64,000 nucleotides of DNA, from the NCBI RefSeq assembly GCF_963676685.1, contig NC_092346.1:71191821-71255820 (forward strand), in the 5' to 3' direction. Positions 1-12,550 of this stretch are shown here, piece after piece (within the stretch, counting starts at the first letter, position 1; every line of letters begins with the position of its first letter). The notes under the pieces were generated by a model, which saw only the letters and a list, made by a program, of their open reading frames with translations, had not been told where the DNA came from and made no database searches. The stretch comes from Mytilus edulis. Its lineage: Eukaryota; Mollusca; Bivalvia; Mytilida; Mytilidae. Position numbers and translations under genes: made by a program.

Positions 1-8
1 ATCTGATT

Positions 9-3000
9 ATGGTAAGATAGTACCTTCTTCAACGTTAATGCTTTACGATGATTTCATATGCTTATACATGTTAAAGAAAATATGGCAAAGTTAAGTGATA
101 AAATCGTTAGACTATTAAAAACCTTTTATTCAAGTCATGCAGCGAAAGTAAGATCAAAACAAAATACTGTTACACTAAAACGTGTGTCTATAAATAATAT
201 ATTTGTTAGGCCGTACATACAAGTTCATAAACTAGTTCCGTATGACTCATGCAACGGGCAAACCATAAAAACGAAAACATTTATTCACACAAGATACTCG
301 AAACATATAAATTGTGCTGCCATTATAAAGTCGTCACATTAATTTACATCCGTGCAATGTGATTAGCACTGATTAATATTTATTTTGAATAAATAATGGA
401 TATACGTATTTTTAAAGGTAAATGCAAGCAAAGTATTTTGACGTTTTATTTCGTTGGGTTGCTTTTTTTTTAACATAATTATACCTAAAATCTCTTTATA
501 TTTTGAAAATAAATATCAGCCAGTCCTGACTGTAACGTGATAACGCTTTAATTCGTGTTACTACTAAACCATGAAAATGTATCTACTAAGTATTCAATCA
601 TTAATAATAATAATACTTTTATTCCAAAAGCAAGAACAACATATACGATATATATACAATGTTTGACAACTTAATTATACATGAAACATATTACATACAC
701 AGACATAATTATAATGAAATTTTAAATACTTTTTTTAAAAGATTAAATCACTACAACAAATAAAACGCAGTGTATGAGATTGATTTTTTTTTTTTACATA
801 ATTGTTCAAAATTGACAGCAATATTCTAATTAAGTAGTTTCCCTGGTAAATTTATGTATCTACCAAGCTTGTTATGATTAATAATGTTGCCAACCAAACG
901 TCAGTAAATTAAAAAAAAATATATAAGTTAAACGAAGTAACTGTAATCTCCATTAGATTATGGGGTACTGCACAAATTGTCTATACATAGACTTTGCTAT
1001 TTCTATTTTTTTTTGGAGGGTTATACAAGTTTATGAATATGTTGTATTTTGGGATTCATCATTTGAAAATACATCCATCAACCGTTCAACCAGAGAATGA
1101 GCACTCACAAACATGTTTAACACTGCCACACACTGTATGTGCCTGTCCCAAGTCAGGAGCCTGTGGTACAATAGCGGTCGTTAGTTCTTGTCTGTAATAT
1201 AACGGAACGGAATACGGAACGGAAACGGAAACAGAAAGAATTAACATCTTTTCTTTTTGGTTATTTTATCTACATAGGCATGTTTTATACAGTATTACAT
1301 ACATGTACAAGACACAAACAGAGAAATGAATTCAAAATAAAAGATTTTAAAGCATAAGGACTGAGTATTGAAATAATTGCCAGGAGATGATGAGACTGTG
1401 TTTTAAAAATATGTGATCGAAGGCCATTTCGTACGTCGTTCCTGCGATTCATGAGTCTGTTCGTCTTTTCTTTAAAAAAAGTTTGATCAATGTCAATAAG
1501 ATAGTAACCGAACAACACAAAAAAAAATCTCTATAGGCATAAAAAAGATTGACATCGGCCTCGATTCTATAAATAGGTTGTTAAGTAATAATTTTTTGGG
1601 GAAATACTTTGCATCATTATTTTTCTTTGTTTCTTTTTTAATTGCCTTGAATCAAGATTAGTGATGTGGTGTGTCATGTTGCGTTGTTCGGCATTGGTTA
1701 TTTTCGTTGTATCTTTTCTTGTATAATGGAAAGAAAACGTAACAAAATCCGATATGGAAACCAGGGAACTAGAATAGAAACTTGTATATACTTTATGAGA
1801 AAAAAAAATGACAAATCTCTCACTATACAAAGCCTTTCTCACCCTTTTACAATACTCAATGATTTGTATAGTAAATCCTTGCAATACTGAAGTATGCTGT
1901 TTGGTATTTACATAGGAAAAGCACTATATCACCTAGAATTTAAATCAATAAATACGAATTGATGTGCAAAAAGAGGCGAACAGTTAGTAGCCTACATGGA
2001 TATATACGATTTGCACATTGCCCTCACCAAGTTAGTCGTAGTCATGTCCTAAATGTCCACGGTGCTTTAGGCAAAAAATATCAAAGGGATATTCAAACTC
2101 AGAAGTCGAAAAAAAAAACGACAACGCCATGATTAAAAAAGAAAAAAAGGCCAAAAAGACCAAAAGACAAACAGACAAACAATTGTACACAAAACACAAC
2201 ATATAAACTAAAGGCGGCTGAGCAACACGAACCCCACGAAAAACTTAGGGTTTGCTCAGGAAGGGTAAATAGATCCAGCTTCATATGTGACACCCGTTAA
2301 CATAGCATGTATTATTATTCATTTACATAAAAGGAATATTGAAATTTGAAAGTTACTTTTATTTATATATTGATAGTCTTTAATAATTTTGGTGCTATGT
2401 CAAGACAACTGAAAAGTCATTCTGCTCTGTTCTTTTTTAATGAAGGCAATGATACTTAATTTTACACTATGCATCTGATCGTTTGGCTGTTTCTACTGGC
2501 CAAACACCCTATTTTCCAAGATATCACTGATATCATTTGCTAAATAACACCTGACCCAGAACAGTTCCTTGAGATACCCCAGAATCAACAGCCTGTTGGA
2601 CCTGTTTGATGTTTGACATACATACAGATTGTGTGTGTGGCGGGGTTCAACATGTTAGCGGGATCCCAACCCTCCCCCAACATGGGACGGTGGTATAACA
2701 TAACAACATAAGAACGAACAAAAAAAAATGAGTTGCTTAACTCATCAGATGGACACAAATACAAGTGAACGTGGCTGTGTACTTGTACATTCCAACAACA
2801 AAAAGTCACTAGGTACAGATATGAGAGTACTCGCAGTTAACTGACAGTAAATGTTAGTTCAAAGCCACTAACAACTAACAAAAAAAATAATGCATCTAAG
2901 ACGTAAAGCATTGGTGATATAAAAATCTAGACGGTAACACATTATAGGGTAGCATACTATATGTTGCAGCATCTTTCAGAGAATGCATGTTTGAGATAAT

Positions 3001-6000
3001 TAGCAGACATTCACAAATGTCTCCTGTTGTCCATTTATGAGGTATCAAGCTAGTATTAATGATTGTTGAACAATTTGTGAATAATGATATGCTAGTTCAT
3101 TTTTTTTAAAACATTTTATGGCCTATTTCTTCTGGCCCTCATACTTTTTATGTATTGAATCCATGTTATAATTTTGTTCTCGCTTAAGTTATTATGTCTT
3201 TCTATTTTGAATGTAGCGGTTTATTTAGTGGTACATATTTAGTTGATGTCTTCTTAGTTGATACAATTATAGCGAACTGTTCATCAATGTGTTTGCTCTG
3301 TCAGGATCGTTTTCTGCTGGTAATTGGAACTGCTTTAGTCTTAAGTGGTATACTTTGAGAAAGTTCTTTTTATAATATCTGACCTGGCCCTGCTAAGAAA
3401 GCTTTGCTCGTCACTTGGTGTTCGTCGTCCAATTTCGTCTTTTTTAACTTTTACAAAATGTCTCTGTCTCTGAAACTGCTAGGCCAAATGTTATTGAACA
3501 AATGTCTTTTAGGGAATCGCCTGCTAGTTTTGGTTAAACTTTTCAACAATTATCATTGGTGTATCTAATTTAAAAACTGTGTTGAATAACCCTGACTGTA
3601 AGCCAAGTTAGCCGACAAGGTTAAAATAAAAACATAGGGATAAAATGTAAGTGCTGTTACTTAAAAAACGTAATGAATAACGAAAACCTAATGTGAAAAA
3701 CATGTCTAATCTGACATTGGACTCGGACTTTAAAATGAGTTTTACTGTATGTACATGTATTGCTTCATATTTGTTTCTTTATTCTACGTTGGCTAGAGGT
3801 ATAGGGTGATGGTTGGGATCTCACAAAACATGTTTAACCCAGCCAAATTTTGCGCCTGTCCCAAGTCAGGAACCTCTGGCCTTTGTAAGTCTTTTATCTT
3901 TTTTTAATTTAATCTCCTTTATATGTGTTGGAGTTTAGTGTGAAGTCAATTTTCACCAAAGTACAATCTAATTAAAAACCGATCTCTCATCGCTCCTGTT
4001 TCTGATATGTCGCGTGAATCGCTCCTGTTTCTGATATGTCGCGTGGGACGCGACATATCAGAAACAGGAGCGATGAGAGATCGGTTTTTAATTAGATTGA
4101 CCAAAGTAGTACACAATTTTATTTAGGGACCAGCTGATACCACCTTCGGGTGCGGGATTTTCTCGCTGCGTTGAAGACTCATTGGTGGCCTTCGAAAGGT
4201 GTCTGCACTTTGGTCGGGTTGTTGCCTCTTTGACATGTTTCCCGTTTTCATCATCTCATTTTTTTAGAATGTTGAGCTCTACCTTCTGTCCATTCGCGTC
4301 AAAACTGTTAGATGACTTCTTATAGGAGTTATCAACCTTATATGACGAATTTTCTCACTTGCATGTTCGCCTGTTATATTGAAATATATAAACTTTTATT
4401 ACCAAAAATTACCAGCAAGACAAGATCTATTGATTTTCATAGTTCTTTATTCCCCACTTAAATTCCGTCTAATAAAAAATATCTTTCCGTTTCCGTTCCG
4501 TTTTCCGTTTCCGCCGTTTAGCAACACCCTTTATTTGGTGGATAGTTGATTCATCGGAATCCTTATTTTCATATAAATGGCCGTTATTATAATTTTGCTT
4601 CCGGTCAGATGTTATGATGAGTAAAATCGGGTTTAGTCGACTAGAAAATATGATTTATTTGTTAGTTGTAATAAGCTTTGAAACTAATACTCTGTGTCTT
4701 TAGTTTTATTGTGAGTTGTTTTTTGTGCTTTATGTCGATTTGATGAGTCAGGCAGGCCTTTTTTGAGTGGTGTGTGGTACTGTTAAAGCACATTGCATTA
4801 ATGTCTCAGGTTTATATGAGAGTTGAGCGTTCGCAAACATGTTCAACCCCGCCACATTATGGTTGTGCCTTGAAGGCTTCCCGAGTCAGGAACCTGCTTT
4901 GTTAATTGCTGTCTTCCATATTTTGTTTTTCGTTTATTGTTTTGATAGATCAGACCAGGCCGTTAGTTTTCTTGATTGAATTGTTTTATATTGTGTCAGG
5001 CCAAAATATTTTATAGTTTATTGTAAAGTATGAGTTTTGCTCAAAACTGAAGACCTGTTATCGATTAGCGGTACTAAACGGGGAATAAATATACATTTGT
5101 AGTTTAGATTGTTTTGTTACCAGTGACGGACAAATTCCGGAATTTCATGCTTTCTCAGGCACTAGTTGGTTTATCAATGTCATTGAGTACAGCCATACAG
5201 TTGGAGACAAGTACAAATTATTAAAGGGGGGGAAAAAGTCAATGAAAATGTATAAATTTATATCACCGAGTGAACTTTGCCTCTAAAACACATCTTTCAA
5301 ATTGGTAGAAATTTGAGATTATTTGAACTTGCTTAAACGTTCATGGAAAAGGTTGTGAAACATGGGAATTTTCTTAGTGTTCCTTTGTGGGATCTCTGTG
5401 ACAGTTTTATTCTTTCAGACCGATGTTTTTTTCCATTATATGCCAATATAAATGAGATGAATATCAAGAGTTGCCTCCCGTTTACCACATGTTTGACTAT
5501 TTCAGGATGAAAAATTAATTTGAAGTAAATTTCAGTAGTCTGCCACTATAAAGAACAGTTTCTGTGGTGGTCTAGATTTTTTGTAGCTATACTTTCATCT
5601 CTGATAACAGTAAAATGACCGAAATTATGGTAAATTTCACCAAATTTCCGAATTACAAAACTGTTTATTACAATACATTGACTGAAATAAAAAATAAAAA
5701 GGTGCTACATTTATGTCATTTGGTCTTTCATGGATAGTTGTCACATTGGTAATCATACAACATCTTATTATTTGTATAAGAAAGAGGACCGGATAGTTGT
5801 CACATTGGCAATCATACAACATCTTATTATTTGTATAAGAAAGAGGACCGGATAGTTGTCACATTGGTAATCATACAACATCTTATTATTTGTATAAGAA
5901 AGAGGACCGGATAGTTGTCAGATTGGTAATCATACAACATCTTATTATTTGTATAAGAAAGAGGACCGGATAGTTGTCACATTGGTAATCATACAACATC

Positions 6001-9000
6001 TTATTATTTGTATAAGAAAGAGGAACGGTTTAGTTGTCACATTGGCAATCATACAACATCTTATTATTTGTATAAGAAAGAGGACCGGATAGTTGTCACA
6101 TTGGTAATCATACAACATCTTATTATTTGTATAAGAAAGAGGACCGGATAGTTGTCACATTGGTAATCATACAACATCTTATTATTTGTATAAGAAAGAG
6201 GACCGGATAGTTGTCACATTGGTAATCATACAACATCTTATTATTTGTATAAGAAAGAGGAACGGTTTAGTTGTCACATTGGCAATCATACAACATCTTA
6301 TTATTTGTATAAGAAAGAGGACCGGATAGTTGTCACATTGGTAATCATACAACATCTTATTATTTGTATAAGAAAGAGGACCGGATAGTTGTCACATTGG
6401 TAATCATACAACATCTTATTATTTGTATAAGAAAGAGGAACGGTTTAGTTGTCACATTGGCAATCATACAACATCTTATTATTTGTATAAGAAAGAGGAC
6501 CGGATAGTTGTCACATTGGTAATCATACAACATCTTATTATTTGTATAAGAAAGAGGACCGGATAGTTGTCACATTGGTAATCATACAACATCTTATTAT
6601 TTGTATAAGAAAGAGGACCGGATAGTTGTCACATTGGTAATCATACAACATCTTATTATTTGTATAAGAAAGAGGAACGGTTTAGTTGTCACATTGGCAA
6701 TCATACAACATCTTATTATTTGTATAAGAAAGAGGACCGGATAGTTGTCACATTGGTAATCATACAACATCTTATTATTTGTATAAGAAAGAGGACCGGA
6801 TAGTTGTCACATTGGTAATCATACAACATCTTATTATTTGTATAAGAAAGAGGAACGGTTTAGTTGTCACATTGGCAATCATACAACATCTTATTATTTG
6901 TATAAGAAAGAGGACCGGATAGTTGTCACATTGGTAATCATACAACATCTTATTATTTGTATAAGAAAGAGGACCGGATAGTTGTCACATTGGTAATCAT
7001 ACAACATCTTATTATTTGTATAAGAAAGAGGACCGGATAGTTGTCACATTGGCAATCATACAACATCTTATTATTTGTATAAGAAAGAGGACCGGATAGT
7101 TGTCACATTGGTAATCATACAACATCTTATTATTTGTATAAGAAAGAGGACCGGATAGTTGTCACATTGGTAATTATACAACATCTTATTATTTGTATAA
7201 GAAAGAGGACCGGATAGTTGTCACATTGGTAATCATACAACATCTTATTATTTGTATAAGAAAGAGGACCGGATAGTTGTCACATTGGTAATCATACAAC
7301 ATCTTATTATTTGTATAAGAAAGAGGACCGGATAGTTGTCACATTGGCAATCATACAACATCTTATTATTTGTATAAGAAAGAGGACCGGATAGTTGTCA
7401 CATTGGCAATCATACAACATCTTATTATTTGTATAAGAAAGAGGACCGGATAGTTGTCACATTGGTAATCATACAACATCTTATTATTTGTATAAGAAAG
7501 AGGACCGGATAGTTGTCACATTGGCAATCATACAACATCTTATTATTTGTGTAAGAAAGAGGACCGGTTTAGTTGAAGGCTTAGACTATACCTAATCTAT
7601 ATAACGGATAAAAAACCACTGTTTTGTTGATACTTTGATGAAAATGATTAACGTCAAAAATCAGTTATGTTTGACTTGTTGGCAATACAAATCCTTGTTT
7701 TAATTTTCAGGCTTCTCAGCTGAGTGAAGAACAACAACAAGGTAAACTTAAAATCAGCAGAGTTTTTGGCATTTTGTAAACTGCAAACTCAACAAAAATG
7801 GAAAAGAATGTACCATAATATGAGAAATCAATAATCATGTTTTAAGTGTCTAAGGGAGACGTATTTACTGAATCCCTGTATTTCTATAGTATAATTATCA
7901 TTTGAAAAATTTGAAACATAAAATATTGTTTAAACTAAGTTAAAGACTACTTCATGGTCAAAAGAAAAGGGTAATGCAATGATGGTATTCACTAAGTCTT
8001 CCTGCTTGCAAGTAAAAATGCCGCAATAAGTCGCATATGTTATGTCAAGTGGGAAATGTTGATATAATAAAGATAAATATAGATTATAACATGATGTTGA
8101 CCATAGGGTGATAAGGGGTCTGATATGAAAATTTGCCAACGACGTTGAAATGCCATGCGAAATCGTTGACTGGCCTATGCAAAAACGTTATAGAAAGGCA
8201 TGCGATAATAACCGGAAACAGTTCATATAAACCGGAAGCAGTTGATAACAAAAGTCATATTTCACGGCTAAGACAATTCTTCAATTTAATGAATAAACAT
8301 ATGTAAAAATTAGTTTTTTATCATTGGTAAAATTATACCATTATTTTTCTTTCTTTAAGTATATGATAAGTGTATCTATCTTATGAATCTTATTATATTT
8401 TCATCTGACTTATCCTGCGTCTGGGATATTAACTTCACAGTAACTCTGAACATCGATATTTATATTCTTATAGGGGTAAATTCAGTAAATAGGTATACGT
8501 CATCAGGGACCGCCCATTTAGGAGAGGACCGCCCATTTAGCTTTCTGTATAACACTGAAGTCATATACTCTTCTGATTGGTAGATAATGTTTTTAATAAA
8601 TATTTTTTGCCAGATGGATCAAAACTAAGTTGAAAAAAAAATAAAAAAATAAATGCTGAATGTATTAAATGTTTTTTCTACAAGGTTGAAAAGTAATGGG
8701 GTCAGTATAGGAATTCAGTGCGAATCTACATTGTTTGTAAACAAGGCCATGTGAATGCCCAAAAATGCCGCATGACCCTATGTTTTTATTAGTGCAAAAG
8801 ATGGGGCTATATTTGTACTTTCATGAATGTTATATGAAAGTTTACAATTTCTAAAGGTAAATCAGGTATAAATTTAATTCCATACATAGATTAGCATTAA
8901 AGTCAATGGGAAATTTTTTATTGAATTTACCCCTACAAAAGATAAGTTGATCATTTGTAAGGAGATTTCGACAACAGCAAACCTTAGACCAAAACAACAA

Positions 9001-12000
9001 TCTTTGGAAGACATTCAAGTAGAGATGTATTTTGTCTTTCTGATGCAAATAAAATCATTCCGTTTAAAGAAGTCCTTCGAAGCAAATTTCGAATAAACGT
9101 GTACAATTTGAAATATTGCCGTATAAAAAGTCACAGTCACATGAAGCGCTAAAAAATTAACATCTTGATTTTATTGAAATTAAAAAAAAATATGACTAAT
9201 ATAATGTTTTAATATTCAAATTCAATCATTCTCAAATTGTAGTTGGTAAGATGATTCGAGTACATGTATGTAAATATATACATATATACATACCAATAAT
9301 ATGCACTATAACTGTTATGAACTATTTTAGAAATCAAAGAATACTTTGACATTTTTGATGAAGACAAATCAGGGAAACTTTCAAGAGTTGAAGTAGCTGG
9401 TGTTGTACGTGGGTTAGGGCTGAACCCAACTAAAGATGAACTTGAAGAAATGTTTCAAGGAATAGACAAAGATGGTATGTAATCTTGTGAGTGGTATTTT
9501 TATAGACGGTCAGTTATGTAGTATATTTATAAACATCCTATCAGGACGTTTTTATAAAATGACTCAAATCCTTTTTAAGGTTTCCTTAATTGGATGCGGA
9601 CGATCCAAAGAACTATGCATCAAATTGGAGCTGTCAAAAGTATTATTTATAGAAAAGCACTTCAGCTAGTATATATGTTATGAAGAATTACATATTTACA
9701 TATTAATTGGACGCTAAAATGTTTGAATAATAATTGTGGTTATTTGCAAACTTTTGCTATCTATAAATTGTTTATATTTAATTTGAACTCCTTAATAAAA
9801 TGCCCTTCAATGGCATTCAAAAATATGAACATATACAATTACAGACATGTCTCTATACAAACAATATCAAAATCTTTAGAATATCTCTAACTAAAACACA
9901 ATTTTCAAATGTCTTTGCGAATAAGTAGGAAAAATTTGAAGATTGCATTGGTTGTTAAAACTAGCCATGTTCTAGTTCATGTCTTTGCGAATAAGTAGGA
10001 AAAATTTGAAGATTGCATTTGTTGTTAAAACTAGCCATGTTCTAGTTTAGCAGACGTACACAAGATCGACGCAAATAACAAACTCGTTGCTACCAAGTAT
10101 GTATGGAGTCAAAAGACTGGTTATTTGATGTTACGACTTTACTAAGCTGACATATGACAACTCCAGGGGTTTAACAGGTGCTTGGTTCAGCGAGAAATGT
10201 TATTTTGTATTCACAGGAAAACAAATGCAGAGGAAATATAATAAGATTGTCAATGAGACAACTACATTGCTCTCCATATCTCATTTGGAAAAAAATATGC
10301 TTAGTCATTTTTACGAATGAATTGGGGTGACTAAAAAGACCATTATATTTCAGGTTCGAATGAAATAGAATACAATGAGTTTGAAGAATACTACATGAAA
10401 ACCTTTGGTTCACAAAACAGAAATGAGCATGCTGATCTAATGGAAGCTTTTAAAACATTTGATAAGGATGGGAATGGATTTTTAGATATAGACGAATTGA
10501 AGGATGCACTGCTGAACAAAGGAGAGGATCATTTAACAGATGAAGACTTTAAAGAAATGATAGCTGCCGTTGATATTGATGGAGATGGACTAGTTAACTA
10601 TGAAGGTAAGTAATCATATTATGCAACATCCAAGTGTAATCTGAAATATTTATTTATTAATTAACCAGAAAATTGCTATAAAAAATAATGCTCTGAGTAA
10701 TGGGCAGTTAAATGTAGCTGTGCTACCATATATTTCACCCTTTACTGTAACAGTTCCTATTTAAATATTTATGAGTCCTAAGTCTAAGTTAAAATTAGAG
10801 AAAACAGAACAATACAGTAAAATTCACATAAATATACACTATAATTATGTACATTGTTGGTAAATATAAAAACCATTTGTACAAGCTATAGAAACAGGAC
10901 GAAAAGCGAGGCTCACGTTTTATATTCCGACAATGTACATACATTGTTTTATCCTGTGTTTTTTACCAAGCACTCGAAGCTTTAGTTGTTGAAATCCAAA
11001 TATTTGTCTCTGTTATTTTATTTTTAAAGAAATTGACCAAGTTTAATAAACCGGCAGACCGCGAAGAGGGCCCCAAAATGAACTGTCAAGCAAAAAGAAA
11101 TATCCACATTATAGTTTGCTCAATATGTAAGCGTGGTAACCGGACACTTTTTTGTACAAGTACAAATAAAGCAAAAATATATTGGTTGTTTGTACAATAA
11201 TTGACTGTTGCAGGATAAAACAATGTTCGTAGCCACAATACCACATTTCACTTGATTGTGAAATATCAGAATGCGATTAGTCCCCTAATTTTATTTTGCC
11301 ATGAACAACACGATGAGTGTCGTTGGTGTTGTTAGGTTTCAAATTACTCATTCGTTTTCTGTGTTTTGTTTTGCAGGCTGTTGTTGATCTTGTCGTCATC
11401 TCTTTGTTTGATCATAGTATCTGTTTGTTTTCTTTTGATATGTTTTTATTTTTCTCTTTGATCATTTTACATAAGACAATATGGTAGAAAACGATTGAAC
11501 TATTTAATTCACACTACTACTACTACTAGGGGATGTTTAACGAACTTGACTGCCAATGAGGGTCTTACGATCGGCATTCTTAAATGGCACAATCGAGTGA
11601 AACACTTCCACTTATGAAACATTTTACATTTAAATCCTTATCACTCACGAAAGATACGCAGATGGCGCTACATTGCAATCGATAAACATATATTGGGACT
11701 TATAACCTGTTGTTCAGTTGGTGTCGTTTGTTGATGTGGTTTATTACTGTTTCTCGTTTCTCGTTTTTTTATATAGATTAGACCGTTGGTTTTCCCGTTT
11801 AAATGGTTTTACACTAGTAATTTTTGGAGCCCTTTATAGCTTGTTGTTCGATGTGAGCCAAGGCTCCGTGTTAAGACCGTACTTTGACCTATAATGGTTT
11901 ACTTTTACAAATTATGACTTGGATGGAGATTTGTCTCATTGTCACTCATACAACATCTTCCAGTCATATCTAATAAACTAATGAAAGTTATATTTTTTTG

Positions 12001-12436
12001 TGTCGACCAAATATCCAAGAAATCCATGATTTTTTTATATAAAAGACAATATTCAAAATGTATCTAGAGAAGATTATTTTTATTACTTCGTCAAAATATT
12101 ATACTAAATTGAAACATTAAAAAAAAGACAACTTAAACTCTTTTTTTCTAAATAAATGATAACGTAATCGTTGGCAGATCAAACCACGGTATAAGGCATC
12201 CCAGGAAGGTACATACGGGTTATTTTATAAATTGAAATCTGTATGTTTTTTTTTTTAATTTTTGATTTGGTTACTATGTTGAAATGTAATGTCACTTTCT
12301 CTTACAATTTGTGTGTGATTAAATGGTAACATGATAGTAGAAGTAAACATTATATTTAAAATCATAACTTGGTTGTACTTTCTGATCTTTTTGTTTTTAT
12401 ATTTCAGAATTTGTCAATTTGATGAATCCGCAGTGA
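9..12436 (+). CDS. Calmodulin-like EF-hand protein, gene 1 of the cluster (152 aa, 5 coding exons)
   Basis: Predicted calcium sensor with four EF-hands. The exons are ATG at 9-11 (then GTAAGA), 7711-7741, 9331-9474, 10354-10605 and 12408-12436 (TGA). All junctions are GT/AG with phases 0,1,1,1, and the spliced frame is open. The EF loops are DEDKSGKLSRVE (residues 21-32), DKDGSNEIEYNE (57-68), DKDGNGFLDIDE (96-107) and DIDGDGLVNYEE (133-144). All four keep D1, an oxygen ligand at position 5 and E12; only EF2 lacks Gly6. The N-terminal ASQLSEEQQQ resembles the calmodulin leader and the end, EEFVNLMNPQ, the calmodulin tail. It should therefore bind calcium in both lobes and act on unknown targets. 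The weakest part is exon 1, because it lies at the window edge and implies a 7.7-kb first intron. ATGGTAAAT at 5631-5639 is an inferior alternative start. The name 'calmodulin-like' is safer than calmodulin because the sequence diverges throughout. Confidence 0.8.
1085..1197 (+). repeat. R8 interspersed repeat
   Basis: The stretch CAAACATGTTTAACACTGCCAC followed by CCCAAGTCAGGAGCCTG recurs at 3820-3890 and 4830-4912. This is a dispersed mussel-type repeat fragment with no coding potential. An opposite-strand relative lies near 2640-2700. Confidence 0.6.
2081..2300 (-). repeat. R2 interspersed repeat
   Basis: It runs from AGGGATATTCAAACTCA through GACAACGCCATG, ACAGACAAACA and a CAGGAAGGGTAAATAGATCC end. 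The same order of blocks occurs at 20955-21420, 27352-27590, 35030-35260 and 37545-37740. Reverse-orientation copies lie at 30593-30730 and 31590-31700. The strand is assigned by calling the GCCATGGCGTTGTC orientation forward. Confidence 0.65.
3820..3890 (+). repeat. R8 interspersed repeat
   Basis: Second copy, with AAACATGTTTAACCCAGCCA and TGTCCCAAGTCAGGAACCTC. Confidence 0.6.
3964..4099. mobile_element. 136-bp palindromic MITE with 9-bp target duplication
   Basis: Two 52-bp arms are perfect inverted repeats. The left arm begins CAATCTAATTAAAAACC and the right arm ends in its complement. The loop is a 29-bp tandem copy of the inner left arm plus GGG. The flanks are identical 9-mers ACCAAAGTA at 3955-3963 and 4100-4108, read as a target-site duplication. 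A 9-bp duplication would suit a Mutator-like element, but no transposase is present, so the superfamily is inference. A diverged relative lies at 21422-21539. Confidence 0.85.
4118..4262 (+). repeat. R6 interspersed repeat
   Basis: GGGACCAGCTGATACCACC, GGGTGCGGGA, GAAGACTCATTGGTG and GGTCGGGTTGTTGCCTCTTT are matched in order by the copy at 40927-41075. It is non-coding. Confidence 0.65.
4830..4912 (+). repeat. R8 interspersed repeat
   Basis: Third copy, with CAAACATGTTCAACCCCGCC and CCCGAGTCAGGAACCTG. Confidence 0.6.
5732..7565. repeat. 31-unit minisatellite (59/60-bp unit) with higher-order structure
   Basis: The unit runs GGATAGTTGTCACATTGG...AAGAGGACC and is 59 bp. Thirty-one head-to-tail units fill the interval exactly: 26 of 59 bp plus 5 of 60 bp. 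The 60-bp variant begins GGTTTAGTTG, preceded by GGAAC, and carries GGCAATC. It occurs as units 6, 10, 13, 17 and 20 (starting 6027, 6264, 6442, 6679, 6857), which gives a 415-bp superperiod. Units are almost identical, so the array is recent or homogenised. The unit core resembles the 3' end of the R3 dispersed repeat (GAGTTGTCTCATTGGCACTC). The array lies in intron 1 of gene 1. Confidence 0.95.
9909..10048. repeat. Two tandem copies of a 70-bp block in gene 1 intron 3
   Basis: ATGTCTTTGCGAATAAGTAG starts at 9909 and again at 9979. The following 50 bases, ending near TAGCCATGTTCTAGTT, differ at about one position. This is a recent local duplication of no evident function. Confidence 0.85.
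11700..11960 (+). repeat. R3 interspersed repeat in gene 1 intron 4
   Basis: It contains TTTCTCGTTTCTCGTTTTTT, GACCGTTGGTTTTCCCGTTT and CCTTTATAGCTTGTTGTTCG, and ends in a diverged GGATGGAGATTTGTCTCATT block. It is near-identical in order to 55125-55420 and is a common dispersed element. Confidence 0.7.
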
Positions 12437-12550
12437 TAACTTTTACAAAGGAAATGGGAAATTAAGAACTTGCTTTGCAATCTACTTTTATAAATGTGCA
12501 AATCTAAATGAGAATGAAAGACGATATTGACAAAGATTTTTTCCCGTTAT

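Larger units (their letters stand above)
12..5731. other. First part of gene 1 intron 1: repeats, no gene
   Basis: I see no convincing coding exon on either strand here. The short open frames have no recognisable domain. The stretch holds R8, R2 and R6 repeat copies and a palindromic MITE. It also holds two oppositely oriented GGAAC/GGAAAC-rich tracts (1201-1233 and 4487-4515). Confidence 0.5.

Noticed and set aside
5631-5639. ATGGTAAAT as the first exon of gene 1
   Set aside because: The donor is weaker than GTAAG, and the context of ATGGTAAG at 9-16 resembles the other family starts better. It is kept only as an alternative.
5732-7565. CRISPR-like array (regular repeats of constant length)
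   Set aside because: There are no unique spacers: the entire 59-bp unit repeats, the genome is animal, and no cas-like genes are present.
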